Shown here piece by piece: positions 10,107 to 19,249 of a DNA stretch of 64,000 bases. Position 1 is the first letter of the stretch; each line of letters opens with the position of its first letter. The translations under genes and the position numbers were made by a program. The notes beneath the pieces were generated by a model. The model ran no database searches and was not told the origin of the DNA. It was given only the letters and a program-made list of their open reading frames with translations. Origin of the DNA: Veronia nyctiphanis (lineage in GTDB: Bacteria; Pseudomonadota; Gammaproteobacteria; Enterobacterales; Vibrionaceae); NCBI RefSeq assembly GCF_004116385.1, contig NZ_PEIB01000002.1, positions 62,001-126,000 on the forward strand. The letters are read 5' to 3'.

Positions 10107-10140
10107 CCTGATTTGTGATCTCATACCAGTACAAATCAGG
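10107..10140. promoter_or_regulatory. Inverted repeat upstream of deoD
   Basis: CCTGATTTGT and ACAAATCAGG form perfect 10-base arms separated by 14 bases. The left arm contains a TGTGA half-site, but the full CRP consensus is not met. It could be an operator or a leader hairpin. The rest of 10066-10448 shows no gene. Confidence 0.4.
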
Positions 10141-10448
10141 TGTAGTGGTGAAAAATCTGTTCAACAGACGAGCTAATCACCGATATTCACTCTATTAAGA
10201 CCAGACAACGGCTTTGTTGGTTTGTTTTCTGGCTATCTGGTCACAACAAGACGGGATTATAAAAACTTTGTCGACTGTTGCCTTCCCTATGTTTATTTCT
10301 TGATAACGCAATCGTATACGCAATGAGTGTGCGCCTAAAACTGGAAACAAGATCGAGAAAATCCCGTACATTTCAGGCTGCATGGCGTTAATTTATCGAA
10401 AATAGGGAGGCGGACTGTCAGTGATTGAGCAATCAAATGAGTGAGGAC

Positions 10449-10472
10449 TTAACCCGACAGGTGCCGGGTTAA
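10449..10472 (-). terminator. Hairpin downstream of the aspartoacylase gene
   Basis: TTAACCCG/CGGGTTAA arms of 8 bp with an 8-base loop lie just past the stop codon. There is no clear T-tract, so termination is a guess. Confidence 0.4.
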
Positions 10473-10479
10473 ATGGTGT

Positions 10480-11373
10480 CTAGCGTATTACGTCAATTTC
10501 TACTTTCTTGGCCAACGACATAGCAAGATTATTGTCGTAATAAGCGGCTTCGTTGATGAAATGAGGGTAGGCTTCATAATCGCCTTCCCATGTTACCTCT
10601 TCACCATTAAATAGAGTGAAGATTGGGTCGCCCTTTCTAAGAACGTTAAAATCAGCGTCCTGAACATTCTTATGTACCATACCGACTCTGTTACCTTTCT
10701 CATCCAGAGGAAGTTTAAGTGTCTCTTCGTATCGGTAGGCAGTAAAAGAACTCGGTATATCAGTTACCCCAGCTTCACTGTTGTATTTGTTGGTGAAGTC
10801 TAAGATGTGTAATGTCATTTCTTCCATCCAATCCATGACGTCTTGCCTAATCACAGATTGAGGCTGAGGGCCTATTTCCACTATGAGGCCCCTTGTAGCC
10901 ACTGAACAAAGAAAGTAGTGCTCTTTCATATCGACCTGATCCTCAAGAACGATGACTGCATCATCCATCTTTTGCATCAAGTACGCTGCAAGCTGTGTAT
11001 TGAAGTCATCGAGCTGAAGTATGATCAGAGACGGACCCATGTTGCTCGTGGTGTTGTGAAGATCAATGATGAGATCCGTACGAGAATTGCCTTTGGGGCC
11101 GAGTTGGGTATTGATGGCTTTTGCACGACTTTGCTCGTAATTCATCAACTCAGGGTTCGCAAGATCTTCTTGTGCAAATTGGCGATTTAAATCGCAGTCC
11201 AGATATCGTTTATTATCCCTGAATCCGTTTGGGTTTCCAAAAACTGTCTCAGTGCTGAAGGATGATCGCTTTATAATGTCAGGAGACTCACGCCACTTCT
11301 TTAACAAATAGATACCAGTGAATTCGTTACCATGTGTTCCGCCAACAATGGCGACATTATTAATTTTACTCAT
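10480..11373 (-). CDS. Aspartoacylase family zinc hydrolase
   Basis: Member of the AstE/AspA carboxypeptidase-like family that deacylates N-acyl amino acids such as N-acetylaspartate. Zinc ligands fit GGTHGNE near the N-terminus and DLHNTTSN in the middle, with the arginine/asparagine pair in GNPNGFRDNKRYLDCDLNR. The ATG at 11373 (MSKINNVAIVGG) is chosen because GAGAGG precedes it at good spacing; an in-frame ATG five codons earlier lacks one. That gives 297 residues. Substrate is inferred from family only. It is monocistronic between deoD and a PNPOx-like gene. Confidence 0.85.
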   Translation of the reverse strand: MSKINNVAIVGGTHGNEFTGIYLLKKWRESPDIIKRSSFSTETVFGNPNGFRDNKRYLDCDLNRQFAQEDLANPELMNYEQSRAKAINTQLGPKGNSRTDLIIDLHNTTSNMGPSLIILQLDDFNTQLAAYLMQKMDDAVIVLEDQVDMKEHYFLCSVATRGLIVEIGPQPQSVIRQDVMDWMEEMTLHILDFTNKYNSEAGVTDIPSSFTAYRYEETLKLPLDEKGNRVGMVHKNVQDADFNVLRKGDPIFTLFNGEEVTWEGDYEAYPHFINEAAYYDNNLAMSLAKKVEIDVIR

Positions 11374-11494
11374 CCAAGTCCTCTCCATGTGATTGATTCC
11401 AGTGTATCAGGGAGATACAGGAGTTTCAGCATCCATCTTTGACTATCGTTATGTGTACACTGAAACTATGTAACCTAGATATGATTGACAGCCT

Positions 11495-12156
11495 TTACTC
11501 TGTGTACCAGCGATTTATATACGCTGAGCTATAGTCCGGTGCTTCTTTGATAAGGGAATGATCATCTGTTATTGCCGGACCGACAATTGTCTTGTATGGA
11601 AGTATTCCTGCCCACGTTTCTATTGATAGATCAGATTTATCATCGCTTACAGGGCTGTTACTGACCTTCACCGACGCTTCCTCTAATGTGATTTTAAGCA
11701 CTTCCGTTGCGGTCAACTCTCGTTTATTGCCAGAACGAACCGAACGCGATCTTCCGGGCGCAATATGCTCAAGAAAAATATCGAGTAAACGTGATTTTTC
11801 ACTGTTGTCTTCAACAACGGTAAAGTTGCCCAGCACCATGGCACAACGATAGTGGGCACTATGGTGAAATGCTGAGCGTGCCAGTACCCAACCATCGAAA
11901 AGTGTAAAGGTTAGGCAGGTAGGGTTTCCACGCTTCAAAAACTTGATTAGGCCGCTGTTTTTTGCTCCATGAATATAGACGTTCTCGTTTTCGCGCCATG
12001 CCAGCATAGGTATCACGGTGGGTCCGCGTTCATCACTGATTGATATGTGTGCCAGATTCGATTGGTCAATGATGCTATGGAGCACATCCCTATTCTGTGC
12101 TTGCTTTTCGGGGCGCCTTCTTAATCGTGGTTCTGTTTGTTGAGCTCAGTTTCCAT
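11495..12156 (-). CDS. Pyridoxamine 5'-phosphate oxidase-like flavin-binding protein (apparent indel near the start)
   Basis: Split-barrel FMN-binding family. The core from VLHSIIDQSNLAHISI through MLAWRENENVYIHGAKNSG to RCAMVLGNF is recognisable. The open frame begins only at a GTG at 12085. One extra A in CAGAACCACG joins it to an upstream METELNKQ (ATG at 12156), giving the typical QKPRLRRRPEKQ leader and 220 residues. A second lost A could extend it to MTESTE at 12173, which has GGGAG upstream. It is divergent from a MocR regulator, a common arrangement. The enzyme may not be a true PNPOx. Confidence 0.75.
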
Positions 12157-12224
12157 TCTGTCGATTCAGTCATTTTTGTGATCTCCCTGTATGAACGTTA
12201 TTCATCGACTTGCACTGTATGAAT

Positions 12225-12274
12225 AAATTGGTATGTAGATAAGTTCCAATTCCTATTAATTGTAAGGTCCAATT
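12225..12274. promoter_or_regulatory. Repeats in the divergent MocR/PNPOx-like promoter
   Basis: GTTCCAATT at 12243 and GGTCCAATT at 12266 are direct repeats 23 bases apart. AAATTGG at 12225 is an inverted copy. MocR proteins typically bind such mixed repeats, so this is a candidate operator covering the MocR start. Confidence 0.45.
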
Positions 12275-13770
12275 TGTCCTTTATTGATATCGGTGATTTA
12301 TACCTTGATAAGAATGAGCCCCGTCAGGCAGGTTTATACAACGCAATAAGAGATAAAATTCTTATGGCTCAATGGACGGCAGAAAGTCGACTACCCGCGA
12401 CGCGTGTATTGGCTGAACAATTAAGCATAAGCAGGAATACGGTAACTGCCACATATGATCAACTCAAAGCTGAGGGATATATCGATAGCGTAAGAGGTTC
12501 GGGATACTTCGTTTCATTGTTACCACCTGAGCGCTTTCTCTCCGTCGAAGATATATCAGTAAAGACCGTTGAAAAGGAAGACCAAACCCCGAGAAAAACC
12601 TTTAGAAGCGCAGAATCACAGGCACTTACGCGAAACCGACCGTTTCAGCCGGGAGTCCCTGATTTGGATGGCTTCCCTTACAAAAAGTGGACACGTTTTT
12701 TGCAGAGGCAAAGTGGTCGAGCTTTATTCTCAGGCCAGAATGATCCTCAGGGTGCGGAGGCGTTGCGAAGATCAATAAGTCACTACCTCGTCTCAAGCCG
12801 ATCTGTCGATTGTTGTCCAGAGAGAGTGATTGTTACGCAAGGTGCACAACAAGCAATTTATATTGCCCTTTCGGTATTGATGAAATCAGGGGAACCAATT
12901 GTCGTAGAAAACCCGGGCTATAAACAAATGCTAAATACAGCTGAGCATCTGGATCTGCAATGTCTACCCGTTAACATCATCAACGGTAAAGGAGTAGATA
13001 CCACTTCGCTATCTGGCCTTAAGGCTAAGTGTTTGTATTTAACACCCAGCAATCATTATCCCATGGGGTGTGGCATTGGTACGGGGGATCGTATCGCCTG
13101 TATCGAATGGGCGCAAAAACATAATGCGTGGATAATTGAAGATGACTACGACACTGAGTTTCAATTCGGCAATAAGCCTTTTCCTTCTCTCCAAGGTTTA
13201 GCTACGCGAATGTCTGGTGGCCAGCCCAATATTGTCTATATTGGTACTTTCAGTAAAACAATGCTGCCCTCGCTGAGGATAGGCTACATGGTTGTACCAG
13301 ACACGCTTGTTGAAAAGTGTTTGGCTGTAAAAGAGATCATTGGCGGCAATACTGCTGTCCACAGTGAGTTGGCACTTTCTGAATTTATCGATTCTGGCGA
13401 TTATCTCCGCCACATTAGGAAAATGCGACGTTCATACCAAACCAAATGCTATTTATTCATCTCTCTGTTGCGAACGGAATTGAAGGGGCAGGTAGAAATC
13501 TTGAGTCAGGAAGCTGGCATGCATGTGACATTTGGCTGGACTCAAGGCCCAAGCGCGGTCCGCATTGCCGCCATGTTGGAGAAAGAGAAAATATCTATCA
13601 GAACGCTGGAAGGGTACAAGTACAAAAACGTCTCTATTGATAATACGTATCCGCCTGCTGACAATATCCTGATTGCAGGCTTTGGGAATGCGAGCGAGGT
13701 GCAGATTAGAGAAGGTGTGAAAATATTGGCTGAATGTTTCAATCGAAAGCCTGATATTTCAGACAAGTAA
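12274..13770 (+). CDS. MocR-family (GntR HTH + aminotransferase fold) regulator
   Basis: 498 residues with a TTG start preceded by AAGG. A winged helix occupies about residues 15-85 (LPATRVLAEQLSISRNTVTA, then TYDQLKAEGYIDSVRGSGYF). A fold-type I aminotransferase domain follows, with the PLP-binding pattern IIEDDYDTEF, IGTFSKTMLPSLRIGY (lysine in SKT) and a late arginine. These proteins sense PLP or amino compounds and control PLP metabolism, GABA use or taurine genes. The divergent PNPOx-like gene suggests vitamin B6 or flavin chemistry; the ligand is unknown. Confidence 0.9.
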   Translation: MSFIDIGDLYLDKNEPRQAGLYNAIRDKILMAQWTAESRLPATRVLAEQLSISRNTVTATYDQLKAEGYIDSVRGSGYFVSLLPPERFLSVEDISVKTVEKEDQTPRKTFRSAESQALTRNRPFQPGVPDLDGFPYKKWTRFLQRQSGRALFSGQNDPQGAEALRRSISHYLVSSRSVDCCPERVIVTQGAQQAIYIALSVLMKSGEPIVVENPGYKQMLNTAEHLDLQCLPVNIINGKGVDTTSLSGLKAKCLYLTPSNHYPMGCGIGTGDRIACIEWAQKHNAWIIEDDYDTEFQFGNKPFPSLQGLATRMSGGQPNIVYIGTFSKTMLPSLRIGYMVVPDTLVEKCLAVKEIIGGNTAVHSELALSEFIDSGDYLRHIRKMRRSYQTKCYLFISLLRTELKGQVEILSQEAGMHVTFGWTQGPSAVRIAAMLEKEKISIRTLEGYKYKNVSIDNTYPPADNILIAGFGNASEVQIREGVKILAECFNRKPDISDK

Positions 13771-13929
13771 ATAAGTGCTGTATGCGCTGGACGATGGTCG
13801 AAGATGAAATTAACGTATAGATAATGCATTGAATATTGATACCCGGCAGGTTTTTATTCATTGTCAGAAAAGTCTTACTTATATGAGCTATGCTGGATTT
13901 GTGATGTTTATTATTCAGGGGGTTAGCTC

Positions 13930-14406
13930 ATGTCCGATGCCACGATCCACTTTTATGAACCCGATGAAGACTACGGTAGTCTCTCCAATTTCTATCCCGC
14001 TACCCTGTTTATTGATGGGGTGACATGGCCGACTTCAGAGCATTATTATCAAGCCCAGAAATTTAATCATCCGCCTGTTATCGAGGCTATCAGATTTGCT
14101 GAATCAGCGAAAAAGGCATTTAAGTTAAGTCGTCTTTATGGACATTTAATGCGGGATGATTGGTACGATATTCGTCAAGATGTTATGAGACGTGCAATCA
14201 CAGAAAAGTTCCTCCAGCATCCTGAACTTCGAAAACAATTGCTAGAAACGGGTGGGCAAGAATTAGTGGAACATACGGCTAAAGACCCCTTTTGGGGTGA
14301 CGCGGGTGATGGTTCAGGACAGAATGAAATGGGCAAAATTTTAATGGAAGTCAGAGCTCATTTTCAAAGCCAAACTCATCAACAGAAGCTTGAGGAAACA
14401 GGTTGA
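13930..14406 (+). CDS. NADAR family (YbiA-like) N-glycosidase
   Basis: 158 residues, ATG preceded by AGGGGG. The NADAR fold is clear from FYEPDEDYGSLSNFYPA, WPTSEHYYQAQKF, MRRAITEKFLQHPELRKQLL and DPFWGDAGDGSGQNEMGKIL. Members remove damaged riboflavin intermediates (YbiA) or act on ADP-ribosylated nucleic acids. Which substrate applies here cannot be told. Its stop lies 6 bases from that of the convergent glycosyltransferase. Confidence 0.9.
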   Translation: MSDATIHFYEPDEDYGSLSNFYPATLFIDGVTWPTSEHYYQAQKFNHPPVIEAIRFAESAKKAFKLSRLYGHLMRDDWYDIRQDVMRRAITEKFLQHPELRKQLLETGGQELVEHTAKDPFWGDAGDGSGQNEMGKILMEVRAHFQSQTHQQKLEETG

Positions 14407-14412
14407 TCGTTT

Positions 14413-15630
14413 TCAATGTTTAGCCTGTTGCTCTGCACCTTTTGAATCTGCTACTCCGTCCTCAGTGTAGGTACCTTCGGTACGGAGTAGTTGTTTAAAT
14501 CCTTCTGTAAACTTTGATGAATTAAATTCTCTCACCACATGTAATCTGCACTCTCTTCCTGCTCTGTTTCTTTCTGTCGGACACAAATAATATTTCAAGA
14601 AAGCTTTCATGATTGAATTTTGGCTCAGTACCGGAAGTATTGGACGGCACTCCATGGCGGCATCTCCCAATGAATATCGATGACGAGGACTACAGTAGCC
14701 AATGGTGGGAATGCCCATGCTCATTGTCTTTAGCATGTTGAGTGTGGGGAAGGCATCGACATATTTGTGCATGGCGATATCTATTCTGTTGATGAATCCT
14801 TGCTCACCTTCATCGAGCGCTAACAGAATGATATGTTCTTTTGAGTCACTGAAGGATGACAAAAGCTTTTCAGTTTGATGGTTTTCGCTTTTACATGAAC
14901 AACCAACCAGTATCTGTGCGCCTTCCCTAAACTCCTGGCTATTTCGTCTTACTGCTTGGTAAGCGGTTAATACCTCTTTTAGGAAAAGAGATTGACCTTT
15001 CTCGACCCAGACACCGAATGTGAGTGAGGTATCGATGTGCTTATTGTTGTCGCCTTGAGTCGTGCTTTGCTTTTTAACAATTCGAATAGGTGGACAGTAA
15101 ATTTTGTTATTGATGCCAGGCCTTAACAAACATGCTTTTTTGTTAAATGACGATCGCTCTGTGCAAAGGTTAAAAGGAAGAGAGTGTGTAAAAACAATAT
15201 TGTCGACGCACCAAAACGCCAGTATAGAGAAAAACTTAGATAACCATGCACCGTTGACAAAAGGTGGAGTCGGCGATGTATGAATATGAATACGACGTAG
15301 AGAGGGTTCGAATTTACTTATGAGTTGATAGGGAAACGTTTTCTCGCCATAAGTGATAACGATTTCAGTATTCTGCTGCTTAAATAAACGCCGAATAGAT
15401 AAGAACTCAGAGAGCAAAGGCCACTTTTTGACATCTTTGAGGTCTGATGGCGATAAAATTTTGAACCAAGGCCAATTAACGCGCTCGATCTCCTCTAGGT
15501 AAATAACAGTGTGCCGATAGAGGGGCAACGAATTTATTGTTGTTTCCATGAATTGAAGTTGTACTCGCGATGAAAAGTCACCCACGACATGAACGATTTT
15601 AATTGACTCACTTTGCTGCGATTCGTCCAT
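14413..15630 (-). CDS. Glycosyltransferase-like protein (GT-B fold)
   Basis: About 405 residues. The N-terminus IKIVHVVGDFSSR and the C-terminal stretch DAFPTLNMLKTMSMGIPTIG followed by YCSPRHRYSLGD resemble the donor-binding half of GT4-type enzymes, where a glutamate usually sits in place of DAFPTLN. The start is uncertain. I favour ATG 15630 (MDESQQSESIKIV) with GTGGG upstream over GTG 15669, which has no ribosome-binding site. It is not next to other polysaccharide genes, so the acceptor is unknown. Confidence 0.55.
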   Translation of the reverse strand: MDESQQSESIKIVHVVGDFSSRVQLQFMETTINSLPLYRHTVIYLEEIERVNWPWFKILSPSDLKDVKKWPLLSEFLSIRRLFKQQNTEIVITYGEKTFPYQLISKFEPSLRRIHIHTSPTPPFVNGAWLSKFFSILAFWCVDNIVFTHSLPFNLCTERSSFNKKACLLRPGINNKIYCPPIRIVKKQSTTQGDNNKHIDTSLTFGVWVEKGQSLFLKEVLTAYQAVRRNSQEFREGAQILVGCSCKSENHQTEKLLSSFSDSKEHIILLALDEGEQGFINRIDIAMHKYVDAFPTLNMLKTMSMGIPTIGYCSPRHRYSLGDAAMECRPILPVLSQNSIMKAFLKYYLCPTERNRAGRECRLHVVREFNSSKFTEGFKQLLRTEGTYTEDGVADSKGAEQQAKH

Positions 15631-15669
15631 AGCATTTACCCACGTGACATTATCCGTAAATATTTGCAC

Positions 15670-16026
15670 AGTAAATTGGATTCAATGTTCTAAAATTAGA
15701 GACAATTAAGATAAATGTAGAGAGGTGGCTTTTGTTGAATTACCAATCATCGGCTAGGTTTGCATGAAAAGCATCATACAAACTCGCTCCAAACTTGTTC
15801 AGAGAAAATTCACTATTTACTTATAAAAAAGCGCTTAGAATCGCAACGGAAAATTAAGAAGCTTGCAAATAAAAATAAGTAAAATTGCGGACTGCAACGC
15901 CAAGGATGAATTGATACGCTATATCGAGTGAGTTGTTGGATGTATGACCAGTAGCGGTCCGTAGCTTTTCACTCTTCAGTGATAACGACAATAAAAACTA
16001 TTTTGGCTAGATAAAGAGACTGACAT
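15670..16026. other. Intergenic, no gene seen
   Basis: AT-rich region between the glycosyltransferase start and a small hypothetical gene. No coding frame, long repeat or convincing promoter pair was found. Confidence 0.4.
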
Positions 16027-16366
16027 TTGAAACATAAAAAAACACCAAAAACCACGTTCCCTCTCGATTTCTTCGGTGAGGATAATGCCTGGCGTTTTGC
16101 TGTCAGAGCTGAGGATAAAAGTGAAGTATTGGATGCCTTGTTCTGGCGGTCATACCTTTCGATGCGCCGTAAGGAGGTCAACTTATTCAGTTCTGCTATC
16201 GATACATTTAGCTATGAAAGTTATGAATCTTCACCGTGCCGCCGAAATTTGTGCCTCTCAAGGCGTGATGATGACCATAAAAATGATGGGCCCAGTCGTT
16301 AACGTTCGAGAACTCAATCGGCTTTTTCAGAAAGGCGCTCATCATACTGACGTCCGTGCAGCGTAA
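16027..16366 (+). CDS. Small hypothetical gene, possibly frameshifted
   Basis: One frame from a TTG at 16027 starts MKHKKTPKTTFPLDFFGEDN followed by AWRFAVRAEDKSEVLDALF. Another frame ends at 16366 with LHRAAEICASQGVMMTIKMM and VNVRELNRLFQKGAHHTD. A strong terminator follows 8 bases after that second stop. One lost base between about 16130 and 16215, as seen repeatedly in this window, would join them into roughly 110 residues. No family is recognised, and the start lacks a clear ribosome-binding site. Confidence 0.35.
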
Positions 16367-16373
16367 TGAAAAT

Positions 16374-16404
16374 AAAAGGAGCTGTTGTGGCTCCTTTTAT
16401 TTTT
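16374..16404 (+). terminator. Intrinsic terminator
   Basis: AAAAGGAGC, a 7-base loop and GCTCCTTTT are followed by ATTTTT. It serves the small hypothetical gene and perhaps arsJ from the other side. Confidence 0.8.
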
Positions 16405-16452
16405 AGGTATTGATGAGTGACTCTTCCTACGCGACCGTTGCCAGGCTTGAGA

Positions 16453-17687
16453 CTACTGCACTGCGGCGTTACGTGTATTTGGTAGTTTCAAAGAGATTAC
16501 ACTTGCTACGGCGAGCATAATTGAAGAGGCTAACAGACAAGCTTCTAAGCCATACAACTGATAAATCGACCCTGAGAGTACTGTGCCCAATAGTCGTCCC
16601 ATAGCATTAGCCATATAGTAGAAACCAACATCCATTGAAACGCCATCTTCTCTTGCATAGCTGACTATTAAGTAACTGTGCAACGAGGAGTTAATAGCGA
16701 AGATAACACCGAACAACAAAAGACCACCTAATACGCTGAAGTAAGGCGAATAACCCCACGCTAAAGACATAGCAATGCTGATTGGAATCGCGGCTAAGAC
16801 TGCAGCCCAGCCTGAGACAACAAGACGTCCCGGTACAACTCCCTCAGCCTTACCTGTGAGCTTCGGTGCCTGTGTTTGTACAATGCCGTAGCCAATCACC
16901 CATAGTGCCAGAAAACCACCTACCCACCAGTGATCCCACTGAAACTCAGAGGCGAGATAAACAGGTAGTGCAACAACAAACCACACATCTCTAGCTCCGA
17001 ATAGGGCCATTCTGGCTGCTGATAGGATATTTATCTCACTGCTCTTCGAAAAAACCTCAGAAAATTTAGGTTTACTCTTTGCTTTACCTAAATCAGCTTT
17101 CAAAGTAACTAAGCTTGCAACCCAGACAGCTGAAAGGGCGATAGCCATAGCCATAACCGCGCTGGAGAAGCCAAGAACAGACAAAAGAGCGCCTCCCAAA
17201 AAGAAGCCTAAGCCTTTCAGTGCATTTTTCGAACCCGTCAGAACTGCAACCCACTTATACAATTTGCCCTCAGCGTTTGCAGGCACGAGCTGTTTCACCG
17301 CACTTTTGGCACTCATTTTGTTCAAGTCTTTTGCGATACCTGAAAGCGCCTGAGCTACCATTACCCAAATCACTGTTAGGTAGTCAGCCGGAACCAGTAA
17401 CATAGATAAGGCAATTATTTGCAATGCCAAACCTATATTCATCGTACGGTTGAGGCCAATACGAGCACCCAGCCAACCGCCGAGCAAGTTGGTAATAACA
17501 CCAAAAAACTCATAGAAAAGGAACAAGCTGGCAATGGCGAGCGGAGAGTAGCAAGAGAATGAAAGTGCAAGACCACTAACATTCTCAATGCGCCATCCGT
17601 CAATGTGAATGCCCAGTAGTTACCTGTAACTATGAGATATTGTTTGATGCCATCTGGTAAGGCTGACAGCGGTTTACCTGTGGCCAT
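16453..17687 (-). CDS. arsJ: ArsJ-type MFS efflux protein (one apparent indel)
   Basis: Exports 1-arseno-3-phosphoglycerate made by the partner GAPDH, giving arsenate resistance. The N-terminal frame (SALPDGIKQYLIVTGNYWAF) and the long C-terminal frame (LFLFYEFFGVITNLLGGWLG) join when one G is added in CTCTTGCTAC near 17552, giving HSLGYSPLAIASL and 411 residues with about twelve membrane segments. Its start codon shares one base with the stop of the gapdh gene (TAATG), so the two are translationally coupled. The pairing makes the assignment firm. Confidence 0.9.
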
Positions 17688-18703
17688 TAAGCGTTATCCT
17701 GATCCATACGGCCAACCATCAAAGCCAACTCCGCAGTTCGGGTTGCGTATCCCCATTCATTGTCATACCAGACATAGAGTTTTACCTGAGTTTCGTTCAC
17801 AACCATTGTTGACAGCGCATCAATGATCCCAGAGCGCGGGTCAGTACGATAATCAACAGACACCAGCGGGCGCTCCTCATAACCCAAGATTCCTTTTAGT
17901 TCGCCTTCTGCTGCATCCTGAAGAAGCTGATTAACCTCGGCTTCACTGGTTGCACGATTTACTTCGAACACACAGTCTGTCAGCGAAGCATTCGTCAGCG
18001 GTACGCGCACGGCGTGGCCATTCAGGCGACCTTTTAACTCTGGGAAGATATGAGTAATGGCAGTAGCAGAACCGGTCGTTGTCGGGATCAGGCTTGTGCC
18101 GCAAGAGCGCGCACGACGCAGATCGGCGTGGGGTGCATCAATGATAGTCTGCGTGTTTGTAATGTCATGGATAGTCGTCATCGAGCCATGTTTGATCCCT
18201 AGATTTTCATGGATGACCTTAACGACAGGAGCCAGACAGTTTGTTGTGCAAGATGCAGCTGTGACGATGGGATGGTCAGCTTGATTGTACTCGTGATGAT
18301 TTACACCCATGACGATATTCAGTACACCGTCTTCTTTAACAGGCGCCGTAACGACAACGCGCTTAACGCCTTGTTCTAGGTATTTTGTCAAAAGTGCACT
18401 GGTTTTCATTTTGCCAGATGCTTCAACCACCAAATCACAGCCTGACCAGTCAGTTCCCTCAATCGTGGTATTTTTGCTGGTTGAAATTTGGTGATCGCCA
18501 ACGAAAATGGTCTCAGCTTCTGCATGCGCTTCATGAGTCCATTTACCATGTACAGAGTCAAAATTTACAAGGTGGGCAAGAGTGGTCGCATCACCAGCAG
18601 GGTCGTTGATATGGATGATTGAGACGTCTTCAGCGTCAAAGAGGTTTCTGAAAGTCAGGCGGCCCATACGGCCAAATCCATTAATACCAATTTTGATGGT
18701 CAT
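17687..18703 (-). CDS. ArsJ-associated glyceraldehyde-3-phosphate dehydrogenase
   Basis: Makes 1-arseno-3-phosphoglycerate from glyceraldehyde-3-phosphate, arsenate and NAD. The 338 residues carry the Rossmann start [12 protein letters not shown], the catalytic cysteine in [12 protein letters not shown] and the histidine in [17 protein letters not shown]. Glycolytic GAPDH usually reads HAYTNTQ here. It is first in the gapdh-arsJ operon. No arsR or arsC is visible nearby, so control may be distant. A repeated ATATGG motif lies about 70-100 bases upstream. Confidence 0.92.
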   Translation of the reverse strand: MTIKIGINGFGRMGRLTFRNLFDAEDVSIIHINDPAGDATTLAHLVNFDSVHGKWTHEAHAEAETIFVGDHQISTSKNTTIEGTDWSGCDLVVEASGKMKTSALLTKYLEQGVKRVVVTAPVKEDGVLNIVMGVNHHEYNQADHPIVTAASCTTNCLAPVVKVIHENLGIKHGSMTTIHDITNTQTIIDAPHADLRRARSCGTSLIPTTTGSATAITHIFPELKGRLNGHAVRVPLTNASLTDCVFEVNRATSEAEVNQLLQDAAEGELKGILGYEERPLVSVDYRTDPRSGIIDALSTMVVNETQVKLYVWYDNEWGYATRTAELALMVGRMDQDNA

Positions 18704-19062
18704 GTTAATCCTTAAGTGTCATGTAGTCAGCAATATAAGCTGTCTTAGTGGCAAAGTAACAAGTCGTACAATACATATGGCAAATCATATATGGATGATA
18801 TCCGATTTAATATTTCATTTTTATTACATAGAAAGTAGGAAATATTGTTGGCCAAGCGTTGATATTCACTCTGTGTCCTTTGCTGAATGGAAATTCATCA
18901 AATAGTGATGAATATAGATACTTGTGCCGCAAAAATGGGGCAGTGATTGGGATTTGAATGTTTAGATAGCTATAACACACCGCTTCGTTACAAACGGTTT
19001 ACAGCCGCTCAGTAAATTTGATTTAGATGAGAACATGCTGACGGTGGGATAAGGAGAACAGA
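18704..19062. other. Intergenic with possible ArsR-type operator
   Basis: CATATGG at 18774 and ATATATGG at 18788, followed by ATGATATCC, form a short repeat cluster about 70 to 100 bases upstream of the gapdh start. ArsR-family sites are AT-rich imperfect dyads, so this is the best operator candidate. Nothing else is seen until the small gene at 19063. Confidence 0.35.
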
Positions 19063-19194
19063 ATGAACCGAGCAACAGTCGCAAGGACAGCAGCTAGACC
19101 CGCAGCGCGTGCACCACGTTCATGGACGTCACAACCCGTACAAAAGTCACCCAATGCCTATGCACCTGTGCGACACGCACCGGTGAAAAGTTAA
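19063..19194 (+). CDS. Basic Ala/Arg/Pro-rich peptide, 43 aa
   Basis: ATG at 19063 is preceded by AAGGAG at ideal distance. The product begins MNRATVARTAARPAARAPRS and ends APVRHAPVKS, with about nine basic and no acidic residues. There is no signal peptide or membrane segment. A hairpin (GTCGGCA/TGCCGAC, 19212-19240) follows. It could bind RNA or the ribosome, or be a precursor peptide. No family is recognised. Confidence 0.5.
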   Translation: MNRATVARTAARPAARAPRSWTSQPVQKSPNAYAPVRHAPVKS

Positions 19195-19249
19195 TACGGA
19201 TGAGTGGTATGGTCGGCACCGTGCACGAATCGATGCCGACACACATGTT

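Noticed and set aside
10107-10140. CRP site upstream of deoD
   Set aside because: Only one TGTGA half-site fits; the partner half is absent. Kept as an inverted repeat only.
10195-10383. Small minus-strand frame of 62 codons
   Set aside because: No ribosome-binding site, no family resemblance, and it lies in the deoD-aspartoacylase spacer.
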